Translations under genes and position numbers: made by a program | NCBI GenBank assembly: GCA_022225965.2 | Contig: JAKJXP020000141.1 | Span: forward strand, 1-64,000 | Length of the DNA: 64,000 nt | Direction: 5' to 3' | From: Diatrype stigma | Lineage: Eukaryota; Ascomycota; Sordariomycetes; Xylariales; Diatrypaceae | The notes under the pieces: generated by a model | The model's input: only the letters and a program-made list of their open reading frames with translations | Database searches by the model: none | Told to the model about the DNA's origin: nothing | Part shown: positions 1-11,786 of the stretch, piece by piece | Layout of the letters: the number at the start of each line of letters is the position of its first letter | Numbering within the stretch: the first letter of the stretch is position 1

Positions 1-26
1 ACCCCCCCCCCCCCCCCCCCCCCCCC
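1..26. repeat. Poly-C homopolymer at window start
   Basis: One A is followed by 25 consecutive C. No gene reads into it. It may be a contig end or assembly artefact, or a true homopolymer downstream of SSD1. Confidence 0.9.
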
Positions 27-596
27 TCAACTCTCAACTCCCTTGGCCCCTGTTTGTTTGGCGGCTTGTACGAGGCACTTGAAGAGTTTGAAAGATTGAT
101 CCTCCGTGCAGTCGAGTGGGTGGGCCATAGCCTGTGTCTCTGATCTATATATCTATGATCTGACCGGCTTTACCTCGATCTGACCGGCGTCGCGAGAAAT
201 ATACGGCATGTCACGGCATAGCTTGTGTCCGACGCCTTATCTGCAGGTACCCTATCTACCCCCACCGGACGCTACATCGGCTTCAGGAAGACCTTGCTGG
301 GGAGTCACCACACTAGGGCGCAGAAAGAGTTTTGTTAAGATAGTAGTAATATGATAGGAGCCTCGTCTCATATTTTCTTGTCTAGGACCTAGGTCTACCT
401 GCCCGCCCAATTAGACAATATGTTGTATCGACACAATGATAACAGATATATTCTCGTACTTATGGCTGGTGAGACAGCCTAACAATCTACTACCCTTCCT
501 TTTTCGTTCCTTCGTACTCCCTCCAAACATGTATCACTGCTTCATCTCTACATCTTCATTACAATCGTCACTTGGGTTGGGCTTACTCGTGAAGCC
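27..596. other. Non-coding 3' flank of SSD1
   Basis: No supported gene. This stretch lies immediately downstream of the minus-strand SSD1 stop codon and probably holds its 3' UTR and poly(A) signals. No distinct structure was seen apart from AT-rich runs. Confidence 0.6.
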
Positions 597-3500
597 CTAG
601 AGCGCATATGGGTTGAGCGAACGAATAGTCAAGCAACTGCTTCTTGTTAGCTTTCTGTGAGTGCCAAGATACATCAGCCATGGGTTTACTTACGGTGGGC
701 TCTTGCTAAGATCCGTCTTGAGGATCACAGGGACCCTTGTCATCTCGGTCACATCCTGGATGTAGTCACCTCCAGCCTCCCTCAAGGAGAACAGCTTGAG
801 ATACTTCTCCTTGTTCGTGAGACGAGCCTCGACGGCTTCCGTCACAGGGACCTGTACTTTAGAGTCTGATCGAGTACGGTGCAGGACTCCGGCGTTGGAT
901 GTGGATCGAGTTGGCGAACCTGGAACGCTCTGAGTAGGTCGTTCCGCCAGAGACGCGCCGGCCATAGCCTCCGTGATGTCCGACGCATTATCGTCATCAT
1001 CATCAAACAGGGCGTCAACATCATCAGTAGACATGGTGCCGGTTTCCGTCTGCTTCCGGGCTGCCTCCTCGCGTTCCTTCTTGGCCCGCTCGGCCTCTTC
1101 AGCCTGTCGGGCTGCAGCCATGGCGTTCGAGACCCGCTGCGATGCGGCCGCCCTGGGGCGTTCATCCTCGGGCACGTATGCGGAGCTAGGCACGCCCTTC
1201 TCCCAGTACAGTTCCAATACCCTCTTTTCCTTTCTAAACTCGGCCTTCTTGAGTGGCAACTGGTCGCAATGCACCCGCTTTTCAAAGCCCCATTCAGGAA
1301 TCAAGATATCGAATGCAGACTCATAAACACAACCCACGATGCCCTCGCTGATCAAATCGCCGTTAACCTCTTGACGCTTCTTGTCCATGATTCTACAAGA
1401 TTCGATGTGGATGCTCTGTTCCTGAGCATTCTGCGCTGATTCTTTCTTGGTGTTACAAGACTCGATAGTCTTGACCAGGTTCTCAATGTCCTCGTTGTAC
1501 TCTGGTTTGTCGGAGAGTACCGCCTCTAGCTGTCGATGAACAATGATATCGGCGTAACGCCTCGTAGGCCCAGTGAAGTGAGTGTATAGAGGCAGATTCA
1601 GGGCATAATGCGGCCATAGTTGTTTGCTAGTCTTGCCAGCAACGTAGTACTTGGCCCGGTTCATGCTCTTGATCAGTAGGGTCTCCATACCTTTGCGCAC
1701 ATCAGCATCGTCAATCTTGAACAGACTGTTTTGGAGAGTGCCGCTGCTAGTAATGTCAATGTCATATCCGAGCGCCCCCATGCGCTCGACAAATGTTTGT
1801 AGACGGCGAGCATTGGGTGGAGCCTGATGTCGGAGCACAGCTTTCTCGGGAAGACCTTCAGCAAGTTTCTGCGCGACATGGGCATTGGCCTTGTGCAGGA
1901 GTTCTTCGATAAGCTCCATTCCAGGCGTGGCATCGTAGATGTTATGCTGGATCGGGACGTTCTCGTCGTCGAGCTGGTGGAGGAGCCTGAGAGGGGCGAT
2001 GGGCCCCTCCGAACTGAGGCGGATTTCCCGGAACTTCTGCGCAACAGCATTGAGGATCTGGATTTCCTTGAGCTGCACTGCCTCGTGCTCGAAGTCATCT
2101 GCACTAGCAAAAGCACTATCAATCTCATCCAGGGATAGCTTGGCGGCGCTCTTGATGATGCCCTTGCCAACCCATGCGTCACCGTCGGCCACAGCTCCGG
2201 TGTGCGGGTTCACACGGAAGACAACGCTGACGGTAAGTCTCTCCTGGCCAGGAGTAAGGGCACAAACTTCTGAAGCGATCTTGGGCGGCAATAGAGCACA
2301 GACACGGTTCACCAAGTGAACAGCCGTGCCGCGCTTCTTTGCCTCACGATCAACAAGTGAGTTAGGCTTTACGAAGTGAGTGACGTCAGGCACATGAATA
2401 CCGATCTCGATCTTTCCATCGACCTCGGTCTTGACGTGAATCGCATTACCGAGCTCACCAGTGCCCGCCAAATCCAGAGTGAACGTCTTCTCGTCACGGA
2501 AGTCTCGGCGAGCGCTGAGAGATGCCTCGTCCTCCTTGTCGAGAGCCCAGTCTTGAAGGCCGACACTCCGCAGCACAGCATCAGAGAACTCATCAGACGA
2601 AAAGTTGTTGTCACGTAGCAGAGCATCAGTCTCAACCTTCAGGTCGCCCATCTTGCCGAGTTGCTCGACGAGAGTGCCGAAGGGGTGTAGAGACGTGATG
2701 GGCCAGCGCTTGATGCAGGCAACAAATATGCGGTCAGCATAATCCATATGCTTCTCCACAAAGTCGCGAGGTGCCTGTTCTGTTGGAATAGCGATGAGAG
2801 GCACACGCTTATCGGTAGGCTTGAACCAGACAATCTTTGGCTTGTCATGTTGCTTGTTGTCATGGGACCTACCACCATCCCTGGCAGCCCGCTCCGCGTC
2901 CTGTTTCTCCTTCGTGGCCTGGGCACTAGGTCGCAGCAGACCCAGCGTTCCAGAGAACATTTGGCCTGCGACACGTTCAACGACTGCAACAACGTGACCA
3001 GCATATAGAGGCTTCGACTCGTCATTGATTTCTTCTTCCTCAACGAGGAGAAGGCTCTGGCCTTCAACCTCGACATCATCGTTCTTTTTCTGGGTGGGCC
3101 TCTGGCGTAGACTACCACGTCGACGAATGCCCCCGTCACCGGCGTTGGCGTCGTCGCCATTGGCAGATCCCGATGGAGCGTTACCATTGGTGGATCCGGA
3201 GCGTGTGTCCGTGATATCCTTTCGTTTCTTCTTCTCTTCCTTCTCGCGCTTCTGCGACCAGACCTCGTCAACATCAAGAAGCTCCACCGCCACCAAGTCC
3301 CCTTCCAGGGCTCGGTTACGATCTTTGCTGCCACAGATGAAGATATCGGCGTCGAGAACACCATCTCCCGTGGTTACATAAGCATCACTGCGGTTCTTCT
3401 TGTTGACACGGAGAATACCCGAGACAAGCTGGCCATCCCCGAGAAGGGCGGGCAAGGTCGCCTGCGGAAGATAAGGAGTAAAGAGCGTCTTTCGCTGCTG

Positions 3501-4885
3501 TTGCTGCGATTGTTGGCCGCCAAGCTGGGGCGCGTGCTGGCTCCCCTGAAGACCAACGAACTGCTGGGGGTTCATCTGAGCCTGGAGAGCCTGGAGTTGC
3601 TGCAGCTGCATAGGGTTAAGCTGCTGGCCAGGATACATCGGCATCATCGGCATCTGGCCGGGGATCTGCAGGAGTTGGGGTTGGCCAGGGTATTGGAAGG
3701 CTCCGATGTTGGAGATGGATTGGTTGACAGAGCCACGAGGGCGGTGACCCGGCTGGAAGCCTTGCTGACCTTGGCCAGGCTGCTCCTGGCCTTGGTGGGC
3801 CTGGTTACGCCAGTTACCCTCGAAGTTGCGGGACGAGGATCGGGCATGACCACGGCCACCCTCCATCGCTCCGCCGCGGCCACCGCCGCGACCACCACCG
3901 GGACCCGCAGCCATGCTCTGGCTGCGGCCGTGCCCACCGCCTCTCCCACCTCGAGTGGAAGAGCCCTGTGCTATAGGGGTATCGGCGGGGGCGGCTTTCG
4001 GCTCATCGGGGCCTGCATTATCGGAAGCCCCGGGACCAGGAAACTGGAAGCCTGAAGTGGTCCGCTTCTGTTGGGCAATATCGGCTGCCTTTTTGGCATC
4101 AGCCAGTGCCAGAGAGTGTCGGCGCTGATGACCACCTCCTGAGCCGCCACCTCGCCCTCCCCGAGGGGCGTTCTCACGACCGTGGGCGGCGGACGAGTTA
4201 TCGAAATGTCCGAACGCAGACCCGGAAGCTCCGCTAGAAGGAGCAGGGGGTGGTCCCATGCCCACGTTGGGAAGTGCCGACTGATTACGGCGATGTGACA
4301 TGGGCTGGCTAGGGGGACCCATTTGAACATTTTGCTGCTGTGGAAGCTGGTTTGGGAACTGGAAGCCCGCTTGTGGTGACATGTTGGCCATGGTCGGTTG
4401 CAAGGGATTGAACTGGCCGCCAGCACCAAGTTGCCCGGGAGGCAGCATACCCATGTTTACATATTGTTGGTGTGTAGCTTGGATCTGCTGCTGCTGCTGC
4501 TGTAAAAGCTCGATCTGCTGCTGGATAGCAAGTTGTTCCACTAGATGAGGGTAGAGGACATATCGTCAGCTTTAGCTCCATAACGGAAGATATAATTATA
4601 GCCCAGCTGTGTCACTCAGTAGCAGCAAAAAAGCAACCGCAGTAAAGCAGCAGTGCGAGCAACAACGAATGCACAAGCTCAAGTACCAGGGAAATAATTA
4701 AAAAAGAGGTATAGCTTAAGCAAGAAAAGGACCAACATACTGCCTGGATTCGAGAACATACTCATCAAAGGCGTGAGTTCGGATGGGCTCCTGCGATGGG
4801 CGATGTGTAGGCGACGACCAGCGGGGCCCGGAACACCTCCAGCCTGGGGAGGCTGCGGCTGTTGCTGCTGCTGCTGCTGCTCCAT
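597..4885 (-). CDS. SSD1: SSD1/GUL-1 RNA-binding translational regulator (pseudo-RNase II)
   Basis: Three exons on the minus strand: 4885-4741, 4540-694 and 636-597, giving 1343 aa. Introns are 4740-4541 (GTATGT...TAG) and 693-637 (GTAAGT...GCTAAC...CAG). Ssd1 is a cytoplasmic mRNA-binding protein of the RNase II/Dis3 superfamily that controls translation of cell-wall and polarity mRNAs; the Neurospora orthologue is GUL-1. The N-terminus carries the conserved RRLHIAHRRSPSELTPLM block, then Q- and RGG-rich disordered sequence. Cold-shock-like domains and the RNB domain follow. At the usual RNB acidic cluster the protein reads DLAGTGELGNA, so the catalytic aspartates are missing, as expected for this pseudonuclease family. 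The last exon encodes CLTIRSLNPYAL. Without splicing, translation would end in-frame inside the donor. The ATG at 4885 begins a poly-Q start typical of the family. Confidence 0.95.
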
Positions 4886-7800
4886 GTTGGGCTAGCTAGC
4901 GAAGCAGTTCCGGATACAAGTCAGAGCGTCAATTTAAGTACGAGCAGTGTCCGTGCAGAGGACGCTGTTCCGATGCGTTATCCGGGGAAGATCGATAGTA
5001 GTGGGTTGGCTTGTGGAAGCGAAAGGCACGCACACACTATAGCTGCGAGAGGCAAGCGATGCGAGTATACTTTCGTTTGTTTACGGCCAGGTGATGATTG
5101 TTGTTGTGGTTGTTGTGGTTGCGGATGATGGAGTTGTTGGTGTTGGTGTTGGTTTTGATTGTAAAGTTGTGCTGGTTGTTGATGGTATTGTTGTCTTTCT
5201 TTTCAAGTAATTGAAGTGCGTGAAGGCTGATGCGACTACTGCAAAAAAAGGAGGGTCAATGAGAGGATGGAAATTGGATTTTGGTTGGCAATGTTGGATA
5301 TCCTAAGAGAAGGAATGTGAGTTTACTCTTGAGGAAGACGGTGTGGGTAATGGGAAGTGGGAGTGGGAAAGGGGGGGAGGAAAGAAGAGTGACGACGATA
5401 GTCGATGGTGATGTGATGTAAATGAAGTTGGGGTTGGGAGCTATTTTTCTAGTCGCCAAAGGGGGAAAGAGGGAAACGGTAGGAAGCAATAGCGAGCATT
5501 AGTCTAGAGCAGCGGGCAGGCAGTAGGGCAGTAGCAGTAGGGCAATAGGAAAATAGGCCACGCTACGTACGCTGCATACATCCATGGACGTAGGCATGTA
5601 TGTACGTATGTACGTATGTACGTACATCGACATACAGTAGCTACAAGGAGATAGCAGTGGCAGCACCTGGTCTAGCAAGTCTAGGTCAACTAGGCCGTAG
5701 CAATAGCGACGTTAGCAAGTAAAAGCAGGCGAGCGAGGCGATGGAATAGGTCAAGATTGACTTGACTTAGCCTCGATTGACGTGACTACATTGCGTACTG
5801 TACAGTCTGTACCTCGACTACTTCCAAGGTTCCCTACTACATACAATTAATTACTACATACTTGGTTACCTACCTGGTTAGCCTACGTAGCACTCTAGGA
5901 GGGTCTAACTTCGGTGGGAGCCAGTGGCAGGTTGGCAGGCTGACAAGCTGGCGGGCTAGGCAGGTAGACCTGCAAGCTTGCTGGTAGATGTTGTGATAGA
6001 TGTTGCAACACGGGCAGTGTACCGGTAGACATACATATACATACGCACTCGGGGCGGGCTCCTCGGGCAAAACCTACTTACCTTACGGGTAACCTTGACT
6101 GCCTTGACAATCTCTGGCACTCTGCCCGGGATCTCTGGCTACCTAGGTATGTAAGCGAATGAAGTCAACTGCAAGAAGAGCATCGAAAGGATGGGGCGGA
6201 TGGGCCCTCTTACTTACAAAGCCTGCAGAGCCTGCAAGCTGATTGTGTGGGAGACGGGAGTGCCATAAATGCCTACATGTTGACATGTAACTATCGTGCC
6301 CGGACCTCCTGGTCCTCCACGACTAGCACATGGGGGCTGCCTTTGACCGTTGTGATTGGCCGTGATCGACCGGCTTGCCTACGCTTATTGGCTAATGCAT
6401 ACATAATGGGGTTTGGCCTTTTCCACCTTGACCCTTCAAACGATTAGATCCCTAGTTAGTCGTCGCTATTATGCATATGTGTTGCAGTTGGTTAGCCGGC
6501 AAGGACAGAGTAGAGGCTTATCTAGAGTTCTACACACATACCTACTTACCTACCTACCTAGCAGACCTACACACAAACGAGGAGATATCAACAGGTAACA
6601 AGACAACAGGCGCATGCCAGCTAAAGGACGAGGACAACTAACATTGAACGGGAAGGAAACAAGTAGGTAATAGACATTTACATACTCCCGAAGTCCAGTA
6701 CTTCGTAGACACTAGGTACCTGTGTTGGTGTCATATACTACTGCGCAAAAGTGGAGTTGCGGGGGTCAGCTTTCAGGGCTTCACTTCAAGCTCTGACTAC
6801 CTAGCATTTGAACAGATATCTGAAAGTTGTTTTCCGTCCAAGCTGATAGAAAACCTACTTCACGGTTGCTTGCTCCGACATAGTACCTCCCATTCCACAA
6901 GTTAAGATATCGTAGATATATGCCTACCTACATACGCGCAAGTATATAAGAGTGAGTGACTTCCTTTACATCTAAACGGTGCTGACATGAAGGAATGTCA
7001 CTCTTAGCAAGTATAAAGTTTAGAGCTACCTAACTTTCATCATGACTCGGTATATGCAGTAGTAGAGAGTAAATAGATAAGAGCGGAAAGGCAGAAGAGC
7101 TGGAGTTTATCAGATATGTTGCATACCTATACCCTTCGTACCCTTATCATACAGCAATACCGTATTCAAGTAATCGTATATAGGAAGTCCCCATCCTTTA
7201 GAGCTGAGTGAGATTGAGCTGTCCCAAGTCGAGGGTTGTTTGGAAAACTTAGCAAAGACAGTACACATCAAACATGACATGAAAATATAAGCAAATAACC
7301 AAAGTGCGAGAATGGCTTCTTGTGCCTCAACTTAGAATGCTGCAAACTGCAATGCCTCCCCATGTAGGAACTGGCTAGAGCTATCACAACATGCCTATAG
7401 CGTGATGATGATATCAGTAATTCAGTAATACAACAGCCCTATTAAGAGCGGTTCGAGCAGCCACCACTCAGGCTAGGTGGATATGTCGTCACCATTATCT
7501 AAAGACATATAGGTCCTTTTTCATGAAGGCTTTGGCAGCATCAACGTTATCGCTGCCAAGCTATAACCATATTAGCCATAGGTAACCTTGTGGTAGCTAT
7601 GGGAGCTCCATTAGTTGTCACGTATTGTTATCGTTATCAGACTATCGGCTATCTTATCTGCTTACATACACCTTGCTTACTTACCTAAACCTACATGTAT
7701 GTATGTAGGTAGGTTGTGCAGCATCCCGGGACTCCTGGAACACCTGACAGAATTCAACCAATCACACCAACTCTGATCTACCAACTGTACGTACACTAGG

Positions 7801-8290
7801 GAGTTCACTACAGCACGTAGTACCTACCAGTTGGTTGACCTACTTCCTACTGTAGGTCACCAAGCTACCTCCTACCTACTAGTAGCTAGTTACATAACAA
7901 CCAGCCTTTCTTTTGAACATCGGAATATCTGAATAATCTGATTATTTGGGAGGTGCTGCTTTGTGCTCGATCGCAGGAGCCTCAAAGAATTCCCCGCCTT
8001 CCATCCTCCTCTCCTTCAGACAGCGAATGCGTGACACCGGTGAGGGAGCCGTAATTGAAAGCCTGGCCCCAATCACAGTTCTACAGTTCTTTTACGATCC
8101 CTAGTAACTTCAGTACTTATGCGTTGCTTCTTGCCCTTGCTGGCCTCGATTGGATATCAATCGCACTTGATTTAGCTTCACGCCGAGTCTTCTGCCGCAT
8201 CTTCTGCCATTGATAGTGCTAATAGTCAGCTGTTCACGTAATACCATGTTTGCGATCACACCTACAACTACATCTACATAGCCACAAGCA
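4886..8290. other. Long intergenic region between SSD1 and GLE1 (divergent promoters)
   Basis: 3.4 kb without a supported gene. The part next to SSD1 (about 5100-5500) is purine-rich on the plus strand, so the SSD1 leader would be pyrimidine-rich. CTAC/GTAG and GTAC microsatellites are scattered through it. The open frames present start with non-ATG codons or are low complexity, and I reject them. A long 5' leader and promoter for SSD1 is likely, and the GLE1 promoter should lie in the last few hundred bases. Confidence 0.6.
5596..5626. repeat. GTAC/GTAT microsatellite
   Basis: Alternating TGTA/CGTA tetranucleotides run for about 30 bp. The array is largely self-complementary, so it can form a hairpin. 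It sits in the SSD1 upstream region. Confidence 0.8.
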
Positions 8291-9964
8291 ATGCCTACTT
8301 CCCCGCCTGCAGCTCGCAGGTCAATTCAATTCTCCAGTCCGGATCGAGAACGCCTGTCTCCCTTCCTGTCCGAGAATAGGAATACCGAGTTGTACCACCT
8401 CGAAGCTTTAGCAGCAGCTCAAGCTGAGCATGAACGCGTGAGAGAGGGGGCCATTCGGGCCTACCAAGTCCATGAGCACCAAGAGCAGAGCAGAAGACTG
8501 CGGGAGCAACAAGAAAAGATACGGGAAGAGCAGAGAATAGAGGAGGAACGTATCCGAAATGAAGAACGACTGAGGGCTGAAGAGGTGCGACTTCGGGCTC
8601 TGAGAGCGAAGACTGTCCCGGAATTGCCACCAGAGGAAAAGCCTGCGGCTCCTGCGCCAACTACTTCGAAGCAATCTGCTCCATCGACCGCCGCCTCAGC
8701 ACCTACTCAACCACCTGGAGCTCAACCTCAAGCTCAACCTCAGGTCAACGGGGCCAACGGCGTTCAGTTGCCGCCGATCCAATCTTTGCAAGCGTCATCA
8801 CAAACCGCGAGTGGCTTCCCAAGTAAACCACCCGCTGCGGTGAATCCATTCACAAAGCCAGCTCCACAGCAGAATGGGCTGTTCGCTTCCAAATCTCCAC
8901 AGGCCACTGCCACTCCCACGCCGGCACCCGCGCCCGCGCCAAAGCCCTCTGCTGCGCCCGTCATAGACCGTTATGTGCAGATACACCGGAATCTGAAGAA
9001 GCTGCGTGCTTCGTTGATGGAGCAGACCAAATATTCGGAAGCGCTCAAGCAACGGTTGGGAAGTATGCGGCGGGAGCTCAGGAAGAACTTGGGCCAGCTG
9101 GTGGGCGAAAAGGGCGGCAACAAGAAACAGGCACGCCTTTCCAACCGCTGTTCATTAAGACTAGGATCATCCTCACTAACAATGCTCTAGATCGCGGCAA
9201 TACAAACCCTCTTGAACGAATCCCTGACCCAGGTTCCCAGTGCGCTAGTAGACCCTTCCGACTTTGTCACGGACAAAAGAGAACCTGTAGAGGGAGCAAT
9301 GCGCAACGAGGCTCACCTACCATCATTGTTCATATATCTCCTGAATCAGTTCTCAAAAGCCATCATCAACCAATTCATCCAGGAGTGCGGGGGACAGCCA
9401 AAGACAGCCGATCCGATCGGGGTCATTGCAGCCTTGATCTTCTCCAACAAGGGATATCACTGGCGCGGGAAGACGTTAATCGATATCCTGATGGCCAAAC
9501 TACGCGTGGCATGTCCGGTGCTTTTCGGCTACCGCGGGAACGAAAAGACGGAGCAGGGACGGGCGCGGCTCGGATGGAAGAGGGAAGGCGCGGGGTGGAT
9601 CTCGGAGCAGATGCATGTCAACCAGATGAAGGGCCTCGCGGTAGGGTATGCCTCGATCGCGCTGCGCGACTTCTCCAAGTCGGCGAACACGAACCCCTGG
9701 CCGCCGTCCCGGTACTGGGCCAGCATGGCCCGGATCGTGAACACGCCGCCGGCCGAGATCTCCAACACACAATGTGTGGTCCTCCGCTCGATGATCGAGC
9801 ACTACGAGGAGCGCTTCATGAGCTTTTACGGGACGGCCGCTATCGCCGCCCTCCGGAAGGCCCTGGTGGAGTTCCCGGCCAAGGCGCCGGAGAAGAGCCC
9901 GGGCGCGTTCGCCTTGCTAGGCCTAGCGGAGGTGCTGAAGCTCAACGTGGGGATCGAATTATAA
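8291..9964 (+). CDS. GLE1: GLE1 mRNA export factor
   Basis: Two exons, 8291-9130 and 9191-9964, giving 537 aa. Gle1 sits on the cytoplasmic face of the nuclear pore and, with inositol hexakisphosphate, activates the DEAD-box ATPase Dbp5 to release exported mRNPs. The N-terminal third is a highly charged coiled coil rich in E, R and Q (about residues 35-110), then a P/A/Q-rich linker (to about 220). The conserved GLE1 C-terminal domain follows, with landmarks LLNQFSKAIINQF, ACPVLFGYRG and GWISEQMHVNQMKGLA. The intron 9131-9190 is unusual: the donor is GC (CAG then GCACGC), with a CACTAAC branch and a CTAG acceptor. A GT donor at 9101 would also keep frame but would delete ten residues before the join. 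The ATG at 8291 is the first in frame. The gene is convergent with TLG1. Confidence 0.93.
9131..9190 (+). other. Non-canonical GC-AG intron in GLE1
   Basis: A 60-nt intron in phase 0 joins CAG to ATC. It has a GC donor, a CTAAC branch about ten bases from the end, and a TAG acceptor. Unspliced, the frame stops at 9190. Confidence 0.75.
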
Positions 9965-10766
9965 CCCAGGGCATGACGATGATAGCGGAACAGATACCGA
10001 AACTGAAATCGATGGTCTCGAATGTATGCTTCTAGCTGGCAGAGGATGTGATGAGGGGACCATATGAAATACAGAGGGGGTATGGGGACATGATGATAGA
10101 TATGGCCACTGGGATTATGGCTAGGAAATCGGCGTTCGGGCTTGGACGATGATGATGTATTTGCACCTAGACTCAAAACCAGCCAAAAACCTGTATATAT
10201 GTATGTACGAGGGCGGTTATATGGGCGTCCCGTGTGGGTTGGTTTACTTGACGGCAACCCTGGAATGTGAAGGTAGCGACAGCTACTACACAACTTTCGT
10301 CATACAATATCTAGCAATCGCATAGATGATGTGCTCGGACGTGCTCGTATAATGAATCAGATTGGATGCCTGTGTATAGAGATCACGCTGATGGTAATTG
10401 TTTTCCAGGGTAACTATACAGTTCGAAGATATTCCATAATAAGAGCCGCGCCATGCAACTCGAAGTGTCCAAAGAATCCCAAAGGGGGGTGGAGAGAAGA
10501 GCGGCAGCACAGCTAGAGAGCCCCCCACCCCCCTGAGCCTTGCGTCCCAAATCTGATCGATCGATATAAATATTCCCACACGTTAACGCCGTTGACAACG
10601 CCCACCTTTGCTTGATTTTCCCTGTTCCAGTGCCTATCCGTATTCCTTTCTCCCGCTCGCTCGTTGAGAATATTTCTTCTATCTAGTATGCACCATACCA
10701 ACCACGCCACGCCACACTCCACTCCACTCCGACTACGTGGTACTACACACTGCACACTGCACAACC
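9965..10766. other. Convergent 3' region between GLE1 and TLG1
   Basis: No supported gene. It should contain both 3' UTRs. A C-rich run lies near 10521-10533. The small open frames on both strands are not conserved-looking. Confidence 0.6.
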
Positions 10767-11100
10767 TCACAACACCAGCAGCAGCACCAGCAGTATGATC
10801 AGGACCGTGATCAGCACGCCAACGCAGCAGCCGCTCCAGCGGTCCTCGCCGGCGCGCACGACGTGGCCGAGCTTCGCCATGCCGGTCTGCAGGCGGCCGC
10901 CGACGCGCTCGGCCAGCCGGTCCGTCTCCTCCAGCATCTCGTGCTGCTCCTCCAGCTCGCGGCCCATGTCGTCCGCCTGCCGCCGCAGGCTGCCCACCGT
11001 CGCGAACACGCCCTCCAGCTGCTGGTCCTGCTCCCGCATCATCTGCTGCTGCTGCTGCTGCTCGAACTCCGCGTACGTATCGTCGTCCTCTTCGCCCGAA

Positions 11101-11132
<32 letters not shown>

Positions 11133-11786
11133 GTTGACATGGTAAGCGCTCATCCCGGGGCTCCGCCCGTCTTCGATCGCGAACGCCGACGGCGGCGGGA
11201 GGTCCGAGGAGGCGGCGGCGCGGGCGGCGCTGGCGGCCGACAAGTTCGCCGGCTTGTTTTTCCGCTTGCTCTTCTTGCCCCCGCCTTGTTGCTGCTGCTT
11301 CGCCAGCTCCTCCCGCATGTCCTCGACCTCGCCCCCGACCTCCTGCACGAGGCGCCGGCGCCGCGCTACCTCGGCGCCGGGCAGCCCGTAGCTCGACGGG
11401 TCCGACTCGACGGCCTTGACGGACTCGACGAGGTCGGCGAGATCCTCGGCCAACGCCTCGAGGGCAGCTTCCAGGTCGGCGCGCGCCGCAGTGAGTTCCG
11501 GCGAGGCTGTTGTTCCTGCTGCTGCTGATGCCGTCGCGCTGGCGCTGCTCAGGCTGCGGATTCGGAGGTACGAGGCGAAGAGGGGGCGGGCGGTCTGGAG
11601 CTGTGTGAGGACGTCTCTGTGGGTGTTGAGAAGAATTGGCATCAGCTGGTCGTTTCCTCCACAAAGGGAATGGCGGACGCCTCTTTATATAGGAAGTAGT
11701 AACAGGCTGGCGTGGAAGGCTGTGTTATTATGTACGTACTGTTGGACCTGGAGGAACGGGTCCTCGTCGTTGGTTGAGGACATCAT
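10767..11786 (-). CDS. TLG1: Tlg1-type Qc-SNARE (syntaxin-6 family), late Golgi/endosome
   Basis: Two exons on the minus strand: 11786-11740 and 11616-10767, giving 298 aa. Tlg1 is a tail-anchored t-SNARE for fusion of endosome-derived vesicles with the trans-Golgi. The 47-nt first exon encodes the family start (EDPFLQVQ), and the join restores QQDVLTQLQTARPLFASYLR. The 123-nt intron begins GTACGT and ends CACAG. Domains in order: an N-terminal helical syntaxin-6-like region (about 1-110), a basic linker, an Asp tract of 11 residues followed by an acidic and Gln-rich stretch, a SNARE heptad region (about 200-270) with Gln at the zero-layer position, and one C-terminal membrane anchor of about 18 aliphatic residues. 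Two tandem ATGs (11786 and 11783) could start it. The Asp tract is encoded by a GAC/GAT trinucleotide repeat and may vary in length. Confidence 0.9.

Noticed and set aside
1..26. Telomere
   Set aside because: The tract is pure C, not repeats of CCCTAA, and no telomeric repeats were seen nearby.
5256..5489. Minus-strand open frame of 77 codons upstream of SSD1
   Set aside because: It starts with TTG, is dominated by P, L, S and T from a purine-rich plus strand, and matches nothing. More likely SSD1 leader sequence.
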